The notes beneath the pieces were generated by a model. The model made no database searches and was not told where the DNA came from. It saw only the letters and a program-made list of their open reading frames with translations. This document shows, piece by piece, positions 9,832 to 19,203 of a stretch of DNA of 64,000 nt. This DNA comes from Rathayibacter sp. VKM Ac-2857 (lineage in GTDB: Bacteria; Actinomycetota; Actinomycetes; Actinomycetales; Microbacteriaceae). How positions within the stretch are numbered: position 1 is the stretch's first letter; each line of letters opens with the position of its first letter. The stretch is from the NCBI RefSeq assembly GCF_013205025.1, contig NZ_JABMLE010000004.1:1-64000 (forward strand). Direction: 5' to 3'. The position numbers and the translations under genes are program-made.

Positions 9832-11245
9832 ATTGCCCGAGGGCGAACGACTGCAGAAGGTCCTCGCGGCCGCGGGAGTCGCCTCCCGCCGTGTCGTCGA
9901 GGAGATGATCGTCGCGCGGCGGATCCGCGTGAACGGCGAGGTCGCGAGCGAGCTCGGCCGCCGCATCGACCCGGAGAACGACCGGATCGAGGTCGACGGC
10001 GTCGCCGTGCAGCTGGACACCTCGCGCCGCTACGTGATGCTGAACAAGCCGGTCGGCGTGGTCAGCTCGCTGTCGGACGAGAACGGCCGGCCCGACCTGC
10101 GGACCTACACCCAGAACTTCGAGGAGCGGCTGTTCAACGTCGGCCGCCTCGACTCCGAGACCTCGGGGCTCCTGGTGCTGACCAACGACGGCGAGTTGGC
10201 GCACGTGCTCGCGCACCCGTCGTTCGGCGTGACGAAGACCTACATCGCGAAGGTGCACGGGCAGGTGCTGCCGCAGACGATCGCGGCGCTGACCGCCGGC
10301 GTCGAGCTGGAGGACGGCACGGTCGCGGCCGACAAGGCGCGGCTGCTCGGCCGGCCGGAGGGGCGCTCGAACGCGTCGCTCGTCGAGATCACGCTGCACT
10401 CCGGGCGCAACCGCGTCGTCCGGCGGATGATGGCCGCCGTCGGGCACCCCGTGCTCGAGCTGGTGCGCCGGCAGTTCGGCCCGCTGCACCTGGGCTCGCT
10501 GCGCTCGGGCGACCTGCGCGACCTGACCCGCGACGAGCTCGGCGCGCTGCTGACGATCTCGCGCCAGGGCGGCGAGGCGCCGGTGGAGAAGCCGGAGCCG
10601 ACGCGCCAGGCGAGTGCGGGCGCGCGGCGGCCGCGGCCGCAGACCGCGGACGACCGGGGGACCGAGGGGCGCGGGGAGCGGCGGACCGAGGAGCGCTCGG
10701 TGCGGCGCTCGGAGGAGCGGCCCGTACGGCGGACCGAGGAGCGGCCTGAGCGTCGGTCGGACGACCGTCCGGTGCGTCGGTCGGAGGAACGGCCTGAGCG
10801 TCGCTCCGACGACCGGCCCGTCCGTCGATCGGACGACCGGCCCGTCAGGCGATCCGAGGACCGGCCCGTCAGGCGATCCGAGGACCGGCCCGAGCATCGG
10901 TCGGAGGACCGGCCCGTGCGCCGGTCGGACGACCGGCCTGAGCGCCGTTCGGACGATCGTCCGGTGCGTCGTTACGAGGAGCGCCCCGAGCGCCGTTCGG
11001 ACGATCGCCCGGTGCGCCGCTCCGAGGAGCGGTCTGAGCGCCGCACCGACGACCGCGGTGACCGTCGCTCCGACGAGCGTCGCCGCGACGAGCGGCCGCG
11101 CGAGCGTCCCTCCGATGCGCTGCGTTCCGACGACCGCGCGACACCGCTGCAGGACCGGCGACGTCCCTCCGCGAACGGCGCCGAGCGGCCCGACTCCGGT
11201 GTGCGCCGCAGCGGTCAGGACAAGCGGCGTCGGCCTGATCGGTAG
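9818..11245 (+). CDS. Pseudouridine synthase (RluB/RsuA family) with a long charged repeat tail
   Basis: The first 255 residues are a complete RsuA/RluB/RluE/RluF-type enzyme: an S4 domain (about 9-60, [16 protein letters not shown]), the catalytic Asp112 in [11 protein letters not shown], and the conserved motif [19 protein letters not shown]. It isomerises a specific uridine in rRNA. The rest of the 475 residues is a disordered tail. Residues about 287-422 are 17 copies of an eight-residue unit alternating Arg pairs with Asp or Glu pairs (VRRSEERP / ERRSDDRP). Such Arg/Asp tails may bind RNA or ribosomes or promote phase separation; that is inference. The tail has the same strong GC and no frameshift. 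Confidence 0.9.
   Translation: MSAPELPEGERLQKVLAAAGVASRRVVEEMIVARRIRVNGEVASELGRRIDPENDRIEVDGVAVQLDTSRRYVMLNKPVGVVSSLSDENGRPDLRTYTQNFEERLFNVGRLDSETSGLLVLTNDGELAHVLAHPSFGVTKTYIAKVHGQVLPQTIAALTAGVELEDGTVAADKARLLGRPEGRSNASLVEITLHSGRNRVVRRMMAAVGHPVLELVRRQFGPLHLGSLRSGDLRDLTRDELGALLTISRQGGEAPVEKPEPTRQASAGARRPRPQTADDRGTEGRGERRTEERSVRRSEERPVRRTEERPERRSDDRPVRRSEERPERRSDDRPVRRSDDRPVRRSEDRPVRRSEDRPEHRSEDRPVRRSDDRPERRSDDRPVRRYEERPERRSDDRPVRRSEERSERRTDDRGDRRSDERRRDERPRERPSDALRSDDRATPLQDRRRPSANGAERPDSGVRRSGQDKRRRPDR
10676..11083 (+). repeat. In-frame 24-bp tandem repeat encoding the charged tail
   Basis: Seventeen consecutive 24-bp units, each coding eight residues of the pattern [V/E]RRS[E/D][E/D]RP, lie inside the pseudouridine synthase gene. 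Units differ mainly by synonymous changes and E/D exchanges, which suggests expansion followed by selection to keep the alternating charge pattern. Repeat number is likely to vary between strains. Confidence 0.9.
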
Positions 11246-11254
11246 GCTGTCGGG
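11243..11254 (+). promoter_or_regulatory. Predicted -10 for a leaderless tyrA transcript
   Basis: TAGGCT at 11243-11248 overlaps the stop codon of the preceding gene, and the GTG of tyrA begins seven bases further on. This spacing places the transcription start at the GTG. No Shine-Dalgarno precedes that GTG, in keeping with leaderless translation. Confidence 0.55.
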
Positions 11255-12361
11255 GTGAACGAGCTCCTGCACCCCGCCCCGCCCGCGATGCGGACGACGG
11301 GGACGGTGCGGGTGGTCGGCTCGGGTCTGCTCGGCGCGTCGATCGGCCTGGGCCTCGCCTCTCGCGGAGTCGACGTCGTCCTGGACGACGCGTCTCCGGC
11401 CAGCCTCTCGCTCGCCATCGACTACGGGGCCGGCCGCGCAGCCTCCGCCGACGACCGGCCCGTGCTGATCGTGGTCTGCGTGCCGCCGGACGTCGTCGCC
11501 GGCGTCGTCGAGCGCGAGCTGGCCGCGTTCCCCGAGGCGGTCGTCACCGACGTGGCCAGTGTGAAGATGCAGCCGCTGCGCGAGCTGCGCGCCCGGGGCC
11601 TCGATCTCAGCCGCTACATCGGCTCGCACCCGATGGCCGGTCGCGAGCGCGGCGGCCCGGTCGCGGCCCGCGGCGACCTCTTCGTCGGGCGCCCCTGGGT
11701 GATCTGCCGCGACGGCGAGACGCCGCCCGAGGCGCTCGCCCGGGTCGAGGCGCTCGCGCTCGACCTCGGCGGCTCGATCATCGAGATGGGCCCGGAGGAG
11801 CACGACCGCTCGGTCGGCCTCGTCTCGCACGCGCCGCAGGTGATCTCGTCCCTGCTCGGGCAGCGGCTCGTCGACGCGCCGAACGACGCCCTGCGGCTCG
11901 CGGGCCAGGGCGTGCGCGACGTCTCGCGGCTCGCCGCCTCCGCTCCGGAGCTGTGGGTGCAGATCCTCGGCGCGAACCGCGAGCACGTGGTCGCCGTGCT
12001 CGACGCCTTCCGCGACGACGTCGCCGCGGTCGCCGACGCTCTGCGCGACCTCGACGCCCCGGGTGCCCGCCGCCTGCTCGCCGAGCACCTCGCCGCGGGC
12101 AACGCCGGCGTCGCCCGGCTGCCCGGCAAGCACGGCCAGGACCAGCGCTTCTCCACCCTGATCGTCCTCGTCGACGACACCCCGGGCACTCTCGCCCGGC
12201 TGTTCGTCGAGATCGGCGAGGCCGGGGTCAACCTGGAGGACGTGCGCCTCGAGCATGCGGAGGGGCGCCGCGTGGGCCTCGCCGAGATCTCGGTGGTGCC
12301 GGAGGCCGTCGGCCCGCTGACCGAGGAACTGACCGCACGCGGCTGGAGGATCGCCGGATGA
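11255..12361 (+). CDS. tyrA: Prephenate dehydrogenase with C-terminal ACT domain
   Basis: 368 residues. An N-terminal Rossmann motif [15 protein letters not shown] binds the nicotinamide cofactor. The catalytic region includes [13 protein letters not shown], with the conserved His, and the C-terminal about 75 residues ([36 protein letters not shown]) form an ACT domain, the usual site of tyrosine feedback control. The enzyme oxidatively decarboxylates prephenate to 4-hydroxyphenylpyruvate in tyrosine synthesis. Its ATG-overlapping stop couples it to cmk. Confidence 0.93.
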   Translation: MNELLHPAPPAMRTTGTVRVVGSGLLGASIGLGLASRGVDVVLDDASPASLSLAIDYGAGRAASADDRPVLIVVCVPPDVVAGVVERELAAFPEAVVTDVASVKMQPLRELRARGLDLSRYIGSHPMAGRERGGPVAARGDLFVGRPWVICRDGETPPEALARVEALALDLGGSIIEMGPEEHDRSVGLVSHAPQVISSLLGQRLVDAPNDALRLAGQGVRDVSRLAASAPELWVQILGANREHVVAVLDAFRDDVAAVADALRDLDAPGARRLLAEHLAAGNAGVARLPGKHGQDQRFSTLIVLVDDTPGTLARLFVEIGEAGVNLEDVRLEHAEGRRVGLAEISVVPEAVGPLTEELTARGWRIAG

Positions 12362-13197
12362 GCACGGAGCAGAACAGGCAGGAGGGCGGCCTGAACCGGA
12401 TGACGCCCGCCCGCCGCGCCCAGCAGAGCATCCCGGAGGACGGGGGAGCGGCGCCCGAGCGCGCGAGCGGCTCGCACACCGACGACGTGCCCGACTTCGG
12501 CGACGCCGTCGTCGTCGCGATCGACGGACCGGCCGGCAGCGGCAAGTCGAGCGTCTCGCGCGAGGCGGCCCGCCGACTCGACTTCGAGTTCCTCGACACC
12601 GGCGCCGCGTATCGCGCGCTGGCCTGGCACGGCCTCGACACCGGGCTCGACTTCGCCGACGAGAACGCGATCGTCGACGCGCTCGACGGCTTCGACTACT
12701 CCATCGGCACCGACCCCGAGTCGTACTCGGTCTGGGTCGGCCGGACCGAGGTGACCGCGGCGATCCGCGAGCCCCGCGTGACCGGTCAGGTCTCGGCCGT
12801 GGCGAAGGTCCCGGAGGTGCGCCGGCGGATCACGCTGCTGTTCCGCCGCATCATCGGCGAGACCCGGAAGGCCGGGATCATCGTCGAGGGGCGCGACATC
12901 ACGACGGTCGTGGCGCCCACCGCCGGGGTGCGGATCCTCCTGACGGCGAGCGAAGAGGCTAGGATGGCGAGGCGTTCGCGCGAAGTCACCACGCAATCCG
13001 CTGAAGCGACGGGTCAGGCACTGCGGTCCAGGGACCGCGCCGACTCCCAGGTGGTGGACTTCATGAACGCCGCAGACGGAGTCACTCTTCTCGACTCCAC
13101 TCACCTCGACTTCGAGCAGACCGTCGATGCGGTCATCGCCGAGGTCCGAACTTCGAGAGCAAGGGCCGATCATGGCACAGGACACGCACGTCGGTGA
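12358..13197 (+). CDS. cmk: Cytidylate kinase
   Basis: 279 residues. After a variable 45-residue N-terminal extension the P-loop GPAGSGKS lies at residues 57-64, followed by the CMP-binding motif [10 protein letters not shown] and the lid-region motif [23 protein letters not shown]. It phosphorylates CMP and dCMP with ATP. ATG 12358 overlaps tyrA, and an in-frame ATG at codon 15 is a possible alternative. The 3' end overlaps the start of der by 26 bases, an unusually long coupled overlap typical of actinobacterial cmk-der pairs. Confidence 0.94.
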   Translation: MSTEQNRQEGGLNRMTPARRAQQSIPEDGGAAPERASGSHTDDVPDFGDAVVVAIDGPAGSGKSSVSREAARRLDFEFLDTGAAYRALAWHGLDTGLDFADENAIVDALDGFDYSIGTDPESYSVWVGRTEVTAAIREPRVTGQVSAVAKVPEVRRRITLLFRRIIGETRKAGIIVEGRDITTVVAPTAGVRILLTASEEARMARRSREVTTQSAEATGQALRSRDRADSQVVDFMNAADGVTLLDSTHLDFEQTVDAVIAEVRTSRARADHGTGHARR

Positions 13198-14692
13198 CGA
13201 CGAGCTGAACTTCGGAGACGACGACCTCGTCGAGCGCCTCGGCGACCTCGACGAGCAGCTCGCCTCCTCGCGCGCCCAGGCGCTGCGCAGCGGACTCGAG
13301 GACTACGACCTCGACGAGGAGGACCGCGACCTCCTCGAGTACGCCAGCGAGGACCCCGACGAGGTGCGCTACCTCCCGGCGCTGCCGGTCGTGGCGATCG
13401 TCGGCCGCCCCAACGTCGGCAAGTCGGCGCTGGTCAACCGCATCCTCGGCCGCCGCGAGGCCGTCGTCGAGGACACTCCCGGCGTCACCCGCGACCGCGT
13501 CTCGTACAAGGCCGAGTGGATCGACCGCCAGTTCACGATCGTGGACACCGGCGGCTGGGAGCCCGACGCCCGCGGCATCGACGCCTCCGTCGCGATGCAG
13601 GCCGAGATCGCGATCGACCTCGCCGACGCCGTCATCTTCGTCGTCGACGCGAACGTCGGCGCGACCGCGACCGACGAGCACGTCGTGAAGCTGCTCCGCA
13701 AGACCAAGAAGCCCGTCTTCCTCGCGGCCAACAAGGTCGACGACGTGCGCCAGGAGCCGAACGCCGCCTCGCTGTGGTCGCTCGGCCTCGGCGAGCCGTA
13801 CCCGGTCTCGGCCGTGCACGGCCGCGGCGTCGCCGACCTGCTCGACACGGTTCTGGAGAAGCTGCCGCTCGAGTCGCTCGTCGCCAAGCGCGAGGTCGGC
13901 GGCCCGCGCCGCGTCGCGATCCTCGGCCGCCCGAACGTCGGCAAGTCCAGCCTGCTGAACAAGGCCGCGGGGGAGGAGCGGGTCGTCGTCAACGAGCTGG
14001 CCGGCACCACCCGCGACCCGGTCGACGAGCAGGTCGAGATCGCCGGCAAGATCTGGCGCTTCGTCGACACCGCCGGCATCCGCCGGCGCGTGCACCTGCA
14101 GCAGGGCGCCGACTTCTACGCGTCGCTGCGCACCTCGACCGCGCTCGAGAAGGCGGAGGTCGCGGTCGTCGTGATCGACGTCTCCGAGCCGATCTCGGAG
14201 CAGGACGTCCGCATCATCGACCTGGTGCTCGAGTCGGGCCGCGCGCTCGTGCTCGCTTTCAACAAGTGGGACCTCCTCGACGACGAGCGCCGCCGCTACC
14301 TCGAGCGCGAGATCGAGAAGGACCTCGCCCACGTGGCGTGGGCGCCGCGCGTGAACATCTCGGCCAAGACCGGTCGTCACCTCGAGAAGCTCGTGCCCGC
14401 GCTCGAGCTCGCCCTCGAGTCCTGGGACACCCGCATCCCGACCGGCAAGTTCAACGCGTTCCTCGCTGAGCTCACCGCGGCGCACCCGCACCCCCTGCGC
14501 GGCGGCAAGCAGCCGCGCGTGCTGTTCGGCACGCAGGCGTCCTCGCGCCCGCCGACATTCGTGCTGTTCACCACCGGCTTCCTCGACCCGGGCTACCGCC
14601 GCTACATCGCGCGCCGCCTGCGTGAGATCTACGGCTTCCAGGGCTCGCCGGTGAACGTCAACATGCGCGTGCGGGAGAAGCGCGCGCGCTGA
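13172..14692 (+). CDS. der: Ribosome-associated GTPase Der (EngA)
   Basis: 506 residues with two tandem G domains, each with GRPNVGKS (starting at residues 78 and 252), DTGGWEP / DTAGIRRR switch II motifs, and NKVD / NKWD specificity motifs, then a C-terminal KH-like domain ([37 protein letters not shown]). Der assists 50S subunit assembly. The acidic 75-residue N-terminal extension is usual in actinobacteria. ATG 13172 lies inside the 3' end of cmk. A strong terminator follows, so der ends the block. Confidence 0.96.
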   Translation: MAQDTHVGDDELNFGDDDLVERLGDLDEQLASSRAQALRSGLEDYDLDEEDRDLLEYASEDPDEVRYLPALPVVAIVGRPNVGKSALVNRILGRREAVVEDTPGVTRDRVSYKAEWIDRQFTIVDTGGWEPDARGIDASVAMQAEIAIDLADAVIFVVDANVGATATDEHVVKLLRKTKKPVFLAANKVDDVRQEPNAASLWSLGLGEPYPVSAVHGRGVADLLDTVLEKLPLESLVAKREVGGPRRVAILGRPNVGKSSLLNKAAGEERVVVNELAGTTRDPVDEQVEIAGKIWRFVDTAGIRRRVHLQQGADFYASLRTSTALEKAEVAVVVIDVSEPISEQDVRIIDLVLESGRALVLAFNKWDLLDDERRRYLEREIEKDLAHVAWAPRVNISAKTGRHLEKLVPALELALESWDTRIPTGKFNAFLAELTAAHPHPLRGGKQPRVLFGTQASSRPPTFVLFTTGFLDPGYRRYIARRLREIYGFQGSPVNVNMRVREKRAR

Positions 14693-14712
14693 CGCCTTCT
14701 GCTGCGCGCGGC

Positions 14713-14978
14713 TTCGGCTCGTCGTTCTGCGTCCGGCTCGCGGGAATCCTCGGATCCCGCGAGCCGGACGTGTTTCTGCGTGCCGGAGGTGTGGGCGGGG
14801 GTCGGGGGTTCGGCTCGTGATTCGGACTCAGGCTCGCGGGATGCGCCGGATTCGGCGAGCCGGACGTGTTTCGACGTGCCGGAGGTGCGGCCGGGCGAGC
14901 TTCGGCGCGGGATTCGCGTTCGGGCTCGCGGGATGCGCCGGATCCGGTGTGCCGGACGGGTTTCTGCGTGCCGGAGGT
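14713..14978. repeat. Three copies of a 78-bp intergenic repeat
   Basis: Units at 14713-14790, 14809-14886 and 14901-14978 are each 78 bp long, begin TTCGGC, contain GGCTCGCGGG near the middle, and end TGCGTGCCGGAGGT or a close variant. They are divergent but clearly alignable. A fourth copy of the same length lies at 56388-56465. The units are separated by 18 and 14 bases. No coding function is apparent. This family is distinct from the 40-bp REP-like element. Confidence 0.75.
14731..14769 (+). terminator. Terminator of the der operon
   Basis: A perfect 15-bp stem (GTCCGGCTCGCGGGA at 14731-14745 and its complement at 14755-14769) with a nine-base loop is followed by GTGTTTCTG. It is 40 bases after the der stop. 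It sits inside the first 78-bp repeat unit, so that repeat copy appears to have been recruited as, or derived from, a terminator. Confidence 0.75.
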
Positions 14979-15005
14979 CCGCCGCCGGGGCTGCTGACGG
15001 TGGGT

Positions 15006-15275
15006 GGGTCTCGATACGCCCCTCCGGGGCTACTCGACCAGCAAAGGGGGGCCCACAGGCGGGGTCTGCGGAGGGTGGGTGGGTCTCGATACGCCCCTCC
15101 GGGGCTACTCGACCAGCAAGAGGGGGCCGGCAGGCGGGGCCTGCGGAGGGTGGGTGGTCTCGATACGCCCCTGCGGGGCTACTCGACCAGCATGGGAGCC
15201 GGCGGCTGCCGGGTGTGCGGATGGTGGGGCGCACCATGCTGATCGAGTAGCCCGCGCAGCGGGCGTATCGAGATC
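15006..15275. repeat. Cluster B of palindromic intergenic repeats
   Basis: Three direct copies (15006-15044, 15081-15119, 15156-15193) and one inverted copy (15235-15275) of the GGTCTCGATACGCCC...GGGCTACTCGACCAGCA element. The first two direct copies and their flanks (GGGTGGGTCTCG, AGGCGGGGTCTGCGGAG) are nearly identical, with a 75-bp period, which indicates recent tandem duplication. No gene lies between the der terminator and 15370. Confidence 0.9.
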
Positions 15276-15370
15276 CACCGGTGTCAGAGCGTCCGGCGAT
15301 CGATCGGTCACGGACGGTCGTGCTCCGCGCGTCGACCCGACCACTCGTGACGGATGGAGACCGGTGGGCG

Positions 15371-15964
15371 TCAGTCCTGGGTCGCGAACGGCCACCAGGA
15401 CGGCAGCAGGCGGCGGTACGCCGTGAGGTACGTCTCCGGCGTGCGCGGGGCGGGGAGTCGCAGCCACGCCTCCATCAGCCCGGTCGAGCCGGCGGCAAGG
15501 AACGAGGCGGTGCCGTCTGCGAGGAACGTGCCGATGCCGTCGCCGTCGGGCAGCTGCAGCGTCCCGGTCTCGAGGGTGGCGAGCACGGCGGCGCGGAAGT
15601 GCAGCGCGAGCATCGCGCGGACGCCGGAGTCGCCGCCCGGAGCGTCGAAAGCACGCAGGTAGAGGTCGCGACGGTCCTCGAGGTGACCCAGGATCCGCGC
15701 GGTGCCCTGGCGGATGGTCGCGTCGGTCGCCGCTCCGGTGCGGAGGGTGTCGAGGTACTCGTCGCGGATCGCGTCGAGCTCGTCGGCGAGAGCCGCGCAG
15801 AGCAGCTCGGCGGCCGAGGCGGCGTGCGCGTAGAAAGTGGAGCGGTTGACGCCGGCGCGGTCGGTGATCTCGGAGACCGTGAGGCTGGAGACGTCCCTGG
15901 CAGTCGCCAGATCGATGATGGCTCGGTGCAGGGCCACCTGCGATCGCTTCTGCCGCGCGTCCAC
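15371..15964 (-). CDS. TetR/AcrR-family transcriptional regulator
   Basis: 197 residues. The N-terminal helix-turn-helix (LTVSEITDRAGVNRSTFYAHAASAAELLCAAL) is typical of TetR repressors, and the C-terminal ligand domain is unassigned. GTG 15964 is chosen over the upstream frame because a strong AGGAGG lies eight bases before it. The gene stands alone between repeat cluster B and tRNA-Pro, with no obvious divergent target, so the regulated gene may be elsewhere or it may act on itself. Confidence 0.85.
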   Translation of the reverse strand: MDARQKRSQVALHRAIIDLATARDVSSLTVSEITDRAGVNRSTFYAHAASAAELLCAALADELDAIRDEYLDTLRTGAATDATIRQGTARILGHLEDRRDLYLRAFDAPGGDSGVRAMLALHFRAAVLATLETGTLQLPDGDGIGTFLADGTASFLAAGSTGLMEAWLRLPAPRTPETYLTAYRRLLPSWWPFATQD

Positions 15965-16050
15965 TGCTGCTGCCTCCTGTAGGGCGCATGCACCGGCCCG
16001 CCCGGCGCGCACCGCCCCCGCGATTCTACGTGCGTGCGGCGACGCCCGTT

Positions 16051-16080
16051 TTCACTCTCGGCCCCGTGATCCGCTAAGGT
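16051..16080 (+). promoter_or_regulatory. Predicted promoter of tRNA-Pro
   Basis: TTCACT (16051-16056) and TAAGGT (16075-16080) are separated by 18 bases and fit actinobacterial -35/-10 elements. The start site would fall about 28 bases before the mature tRNA 5' end. Confidence 0.45.
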
Positions 16081-16114
16081 AGTCGAGTTGCCCGGGCCTC
16101 GGTCCGGACTGCCA

Positions 16115-16188
<74 letters not shown>

Positions 16189-16192
16189 CAGA

Positions 16193-16238
16193 AAGCCCTG
16201 ATGGGATGTCCGATCGCGGACAGCACTCGTCAGGGCTT
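16193..16238 (+). terminator. Terminator after tRNA-Pro
   Basis: AAGCCCTGA (16193-16201) and TCAGGGCTT (16230-16238) form a nine-bp stem with an inner GTCCG/CGGAC stem, followed by CGTCGTTTCTGG. It lies five bases after the tRNA. Confidence 0.7.
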
Positions 16239-16277
16239 CGTCGTTTCTGGCGCCGCCGTGCGCGCGTGCCGAGCCGC

Positions 16278-16904
16278 TCAGCGCAGCAGCTCCGCGACCT
16301 CTGCGAAGGCCGCCTCGCGCCGCGCCACCCGCGCCGCCCGCTCGACCGGGTCCTTCGTGAAGAGGGCCTGCGGCGAGGGGTGGAACGTGCGCACAACGGC
16401 CAGACCGCGCTCGCGCTCGATGCCGGGGTGCAGGCGGAGCAGGCGGCGCCAGCCGTGGTCGGCATCGGCCCCCTGCAGCAGGACGACCTGGATGCTCGGC
16501 GCGAGGTCGAGCAGGTGCAGCACCGTCGGGATCCCCGCATCGAGCTGCTCGGCGGTCGGCGCCCTGTTGATGTACCAGGGGTAGGCGTTCCAGGGCAGGA
16601 GGTCGAAGGGCGACAGCCCGACGTCGGTGAGGAGTCGCGACATCAGCTCGGCCGAGCCGTCGTCGTTCTCGGTGCAGAGGAAGCCGCTGCCGGCGCCGTC
16701 CCGAGTGCCGGGGCCGGGATCGCGCAGGATGCTGAGCACCCGCGCCTCGGTGCCGCCGTGCAGGGGCGCGACGTCGGGCAGCCAGCCGCGGTCGTACGGG
16801 TTCCGCAGCTCGTCGATCCAGCGGTTGATCGGCGCGACGTGGGGTGCGTAGCGCTGCTCCCACTGCCGTCGGCGGAAGTCGAGGTCGGCCATGGAGCGGG
16901 GCAT
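16278..16904 (-). CDS. Uracil-DNA glycosylase superfamily protein
   Basis: 208 residues. Motif 1-like VLSILRDPGPGTRDGAGSGF (around residues 57-75), WNAYPW at 105-110 and a C-terminal HPSPQA at 175-180 match the layout of UDG-fold proteins. In active family members these loops form the uracil pocket and the DNA-intercalation loop. The typical catalytic motif GxDPY of family 1 is not present, so the glycosylase activity is uncertain. Predicted -10 TAGGGT (complement 16911-16916) lies six bases before ATG 16904 and overlaps the upstream permease stop, so the gene probably has its own leaderless promoter. An internal ATG at 16892 is an alternative start. Confidence 0.75.
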   Translation of the reverse strand: MPRSMADLDFRRRQWEQRYAPHVAPINRWIDELRNPYDRGWLPDVAPLHGGTEARVLSILRDPGPGTRDGAGSGFLCTENDDGSAELMSRLLTDVGLSPFDLLPWNAYPWYINRAPTAEQLDAGIPTVLHLLDLAPSIQVVLLQGADADHGWRRLLRLHPGIERERGLAVVRTFHPSPQALFTKDPVERAARVARREAAFAEVAELLR

Positions 16905-16913
16905 GACTGCACC

Positions 16914-18470
16914 CTAGACCTCGGGTGCACGCGACGATCGGGCCGGCCTGGCGGACTCGAGGACGGCCCAGGCGAGACCGGAGGAGAGCAGGCAGGAGAT
17001 CAGCACGGCGCCGGAGAGGGCCACCAGGACACGGAGCGCATCGTTCCCCTGGCTATGGAGCGCAAGGCTGGAGGCGGCGCCGGCCACCGGCAGCATGGTG
17101 AGCGCGACCGCCGCGACCACCCGGCCGAGAAGCAGATCCGAGAAGGCGCGTGATCCGACTCCGGCGAGCGCAGCGCTCGTGCAGAGGAGTGCGAGAGGAA
17201 GGACTGCGAGCAGACCCCAGCCGATCCCGCGCAAGTACACCGAGGCCCAGAGAACGACGGCGGGCAGCGACACGGCCAGCGAGATGAGGGCGTGAAGGCC
17301 GACACCGGCGAATCCAGCTCGGGCGATCGAGACGTCCGCGAGCGGAAGGTGCTGGTGGTCGAGGTCCTGCGCGGTCGCCTGAGACGGACCCGGCAGCGCG
17401 AGAATCAGCACGAGGAGAAGTCCGCCCAACGGCATCGGCACGCTGTCCCGCACCAGGCTGGAGAGCACCGCCACGGCGAGGAGGGCGAGCGCAGTGCGGG
17501 GCTCCTGCCAGCGCCGTCGCCGGGTCTGCGCCAGGTGACTCGCTAGGACCGCGCCGACCGCGGAGTCGGGCCATCGCGTCCATGAGGGACGGCCGACGGC
17601 GTAGCCCCGGCCGGAAAGAGCTCGGCTCGACTCGCCGGAGAGGACCCGGGTGAGCTGATTCGCGAGGATGCTCTCCTCGACCGCGGGTTCGACGAAGATG
17701 CCGGCTCGCCGGACGAGCAGGCCGACGGCGATGCTCGACAGCAGGAGAACGCCGACGGTGGCGAAGGCGTGCGCGAGCCCGCTCGCCTCTGGCGCGAGGA
17801 TCACCTCGAAGAGGAGCCCGGCGGCACTCATTGAGGCCGACCCGATGGAGTCCTCGCCCACGAGCAGCGACTGCACCCAGAGGACGATCCAGACCGCGCC
17901 TGCGGCGAGGACGCAGGTCAGCCCGATCCGGCGCCGGTCCGGCCGGGCGATCCTTCCGAGGAGATGGCTGGTCAGGGACGTCGCCCGGACCAGGAGGAGG
18001 ACGGCCGTCATCGCGCACCCCGAGAGCACGCCCCACGCGACCGGCTCTCCACGGAGAAGCAGCGCCGTCGCCGACGCCGCGGAGGTACTGACGAACGCGA
18101 TCGCCGCGGTCCCGACCGCATGCACCACCACGACGATGCGCGGACCACTCGGGCTCTGCAGCACCCAGGAGACGTCCGCGGGCTGCAACCGCAGCGGCGA
18201 ACCCCGCTGCGCTGTCAGTGACACCAGGATCAGAGCGAGACCGAGGACGAATCCCGCGATCCGCGTCGAGGGCGCCTCCGTCGGAGACCCGCCGGCTCCA
18301 CCCTGAACCAGGAGCCAGACGCCGCTCGACGCAGCGATCACGAGGACGACGATCGCGAGGGGATTCGTCACGAGGGCCGTGGTGCTGCGGAGACGGATGC
18401 GCAGGTAGGCCCGGGAGAGAGCCAGCGCTCCTGCAAGGGGAAGACGCCGCGTTCGTTCAGTCGTCGTCAT
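16914..18470 (-). CDS. Polytopic membrane protein, ABC transporter permease
   Basis: 518 residues with roughly twelve hydrophobic segments spread over the whole length (for example LAIVVLVIAASSGVWLLV near residue 40 and LTMLPVAGAASSLAL near the C-terminus). No recognisable catalytic motif. The ATG at 18470 overlaps the 3' end of the ABC ATPase gene, which identifies it as the membrane partner. It resembles ABC-2-like exporters rather than FtsX/MacB permeases. Substrate unknown. Confidence 0.75.
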   Translation of the reverse strand: MTTTERTRRLPLAGALALSRAYLRIRLRSTTALVTNPLAIVVLVIAASSGVWLLVQGGAGGSPTEAPSTRIAGFVLGLALILVSLTAQRGSPLRLQPADVSWVLQSPSGPRIVVVVHAVGTAAIAFVSTSAASATALLLRGEPVAWGVLSGCAMTAVLLLVRATSLTSHLLGRIARPDRRRIGLTCVLAAGAVWIVLWVQSLLVGEDSIGSASMSAAGLLFEVILAPEASGLAHAFATVGVLLLSSIAVGLLVRRAGIFVEPAVEESILANQLTRVLSGESSRALSGRGYAVGRPSWTRWPDSAVGAVLASHLAQTRRRRWQEPRTALALLAVAVLSSLVRDSVPMPLGGLLLVLILALPGPSQATAQDLDHQHLPLADVSIARAGFAGVGLHALISLAVSLPAVVLWASVYLRGIGWGLLAVLPLALLCTSAALAGVGSRAFSDLLLGRVVAAVALTMLPVAGAASSLALHSQGNDALRVLVALSGAVLISCLLSSGLAWAVLESARPARSSRAPEV

Positions 18471-19203
18471 CGCGAAGAGCCCCCACGACACGGAGATAGA
18501 CGTCCTCCAGAGGCGGCTGCCCCTCGAGATCGTCGCGCCCGAGACGCGCGATGTGCGCGATCCTCCCGGCGTGCAGGATCACCGCTCGATCGGCGATGCG
18601 CTCCAGCTCGGTCAGCCCGTGCATGGAGAGCAGCACGCTGCAGCCTTCCTCGGCCAGCCTCCGCACCTCGTTCCGGAGCTCGCGCACAGAGACGGCATCG
18701 AGGCCGTTGAACGGCTCGTCCAGCAGAAGGAGCCCGGCGCCCTTCAGCAGCGCAAGGACGAGAGCGAGCTTGCGGCGCATCCCCTGCGAGAGCTGATGGG
18801 GGAGGAGGTCCTGCTTGTCGCTCAGCCCGTAGCGCTCCAGGAGCGACGGTCCGAGCGACTCGTTCCGGGATGAGCCGCTCAGCCGCTCGATCAGCCGGAC
18901 GTGCTCCACGACGCTCAGACCCGGGTACAGGTCCGGTTCCTCCGGCATGAGGCTGAGGGCTCGTCGAGCCTCCGTCGTGCCGATCGCGTGACCGAGGACG
19001 AGCGCACTGCCGCGCGAGGGCTCGTAGAGTCCGGCGAGGGTGCGCATCAGTGTCGTTTTCCCGGCGCCGTTGGGCCCGACCAGTCCGACCACCTCGCCGG
19101 CGTCGATCGTGAAGGAGACGTCGCGGAGCACGTCCACCGCGCCCATCGTCTTGCCGAGGCTTCGGACGTCGAGGAGCCGGCGAGGAGCGTCGTTGTCAAG
19201 CAT
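18457..19203 (-). CDS. ABC transporter ATP-binding protein
   Basis: 248 residues with Walker A GPNGAGKT (43-50), signature LSQGM, Walker B LLLLDEPFNGLD and H-loop MHGL. The form LSQGMRRK and the MPEEPDLYPGLSVVEH block are typical of the ABC-2 exporter (CcmA/DrrA-like) group. It is the middle gene of a three-gene operon: its start overlaps the upstream small gene by eight bases and its end overlaps the permease. Probable exporter; substrate not deducible. Confidence 0.85.
   Translation of the reverse strand: MLDNDAPRRLLDVRSLGKTMGAVDVLRDVSFTIDAGEVVGLVGPNGAGKTTLMRTLAGLYEPSRGSALVLGHAIGTTEARRALSLMPEEPDLYPGLSVVEHVRLIERLSGSSRNESLGPSLLERYGLSDKQDLLPHQLSQGMRRKLALVLALLKGAGLLLLDEPFNGLDAVSVRELRNEVRRLAEEGCSVLLSMHGLTELERIADRAVILHAGRIAHIARLGRDDLEGQPPLEDVYLRVVGALRDDDD

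Noticed and set aside
9632-12256. Long minus-strand open frame (about 870 codons) opposite scpB, the pseudouridine synthase and tyrA
   Set aside because: Composition is that of an antisense shadow in high-GC DNA (Arg, His, Asp-Leu repeats, VGHRTGDD-like strings), and it lies opposite three clearly recognised genes.
14780-15250. Several 140-200 codon frames through the repeats after der
   Set aside because: They are translations of 78-bp and 40-bp repeats, with the periodic peptide SIRPSGATRPA or LDTPLRGYSTS, and have no start signals.
15006-15275. CRISPR-like array of repeats
   Set aside because: Repeat units are palindromic, vary in orientation, and the intervening sequence is duplicated rather than unique. 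No cas gene is in the window.
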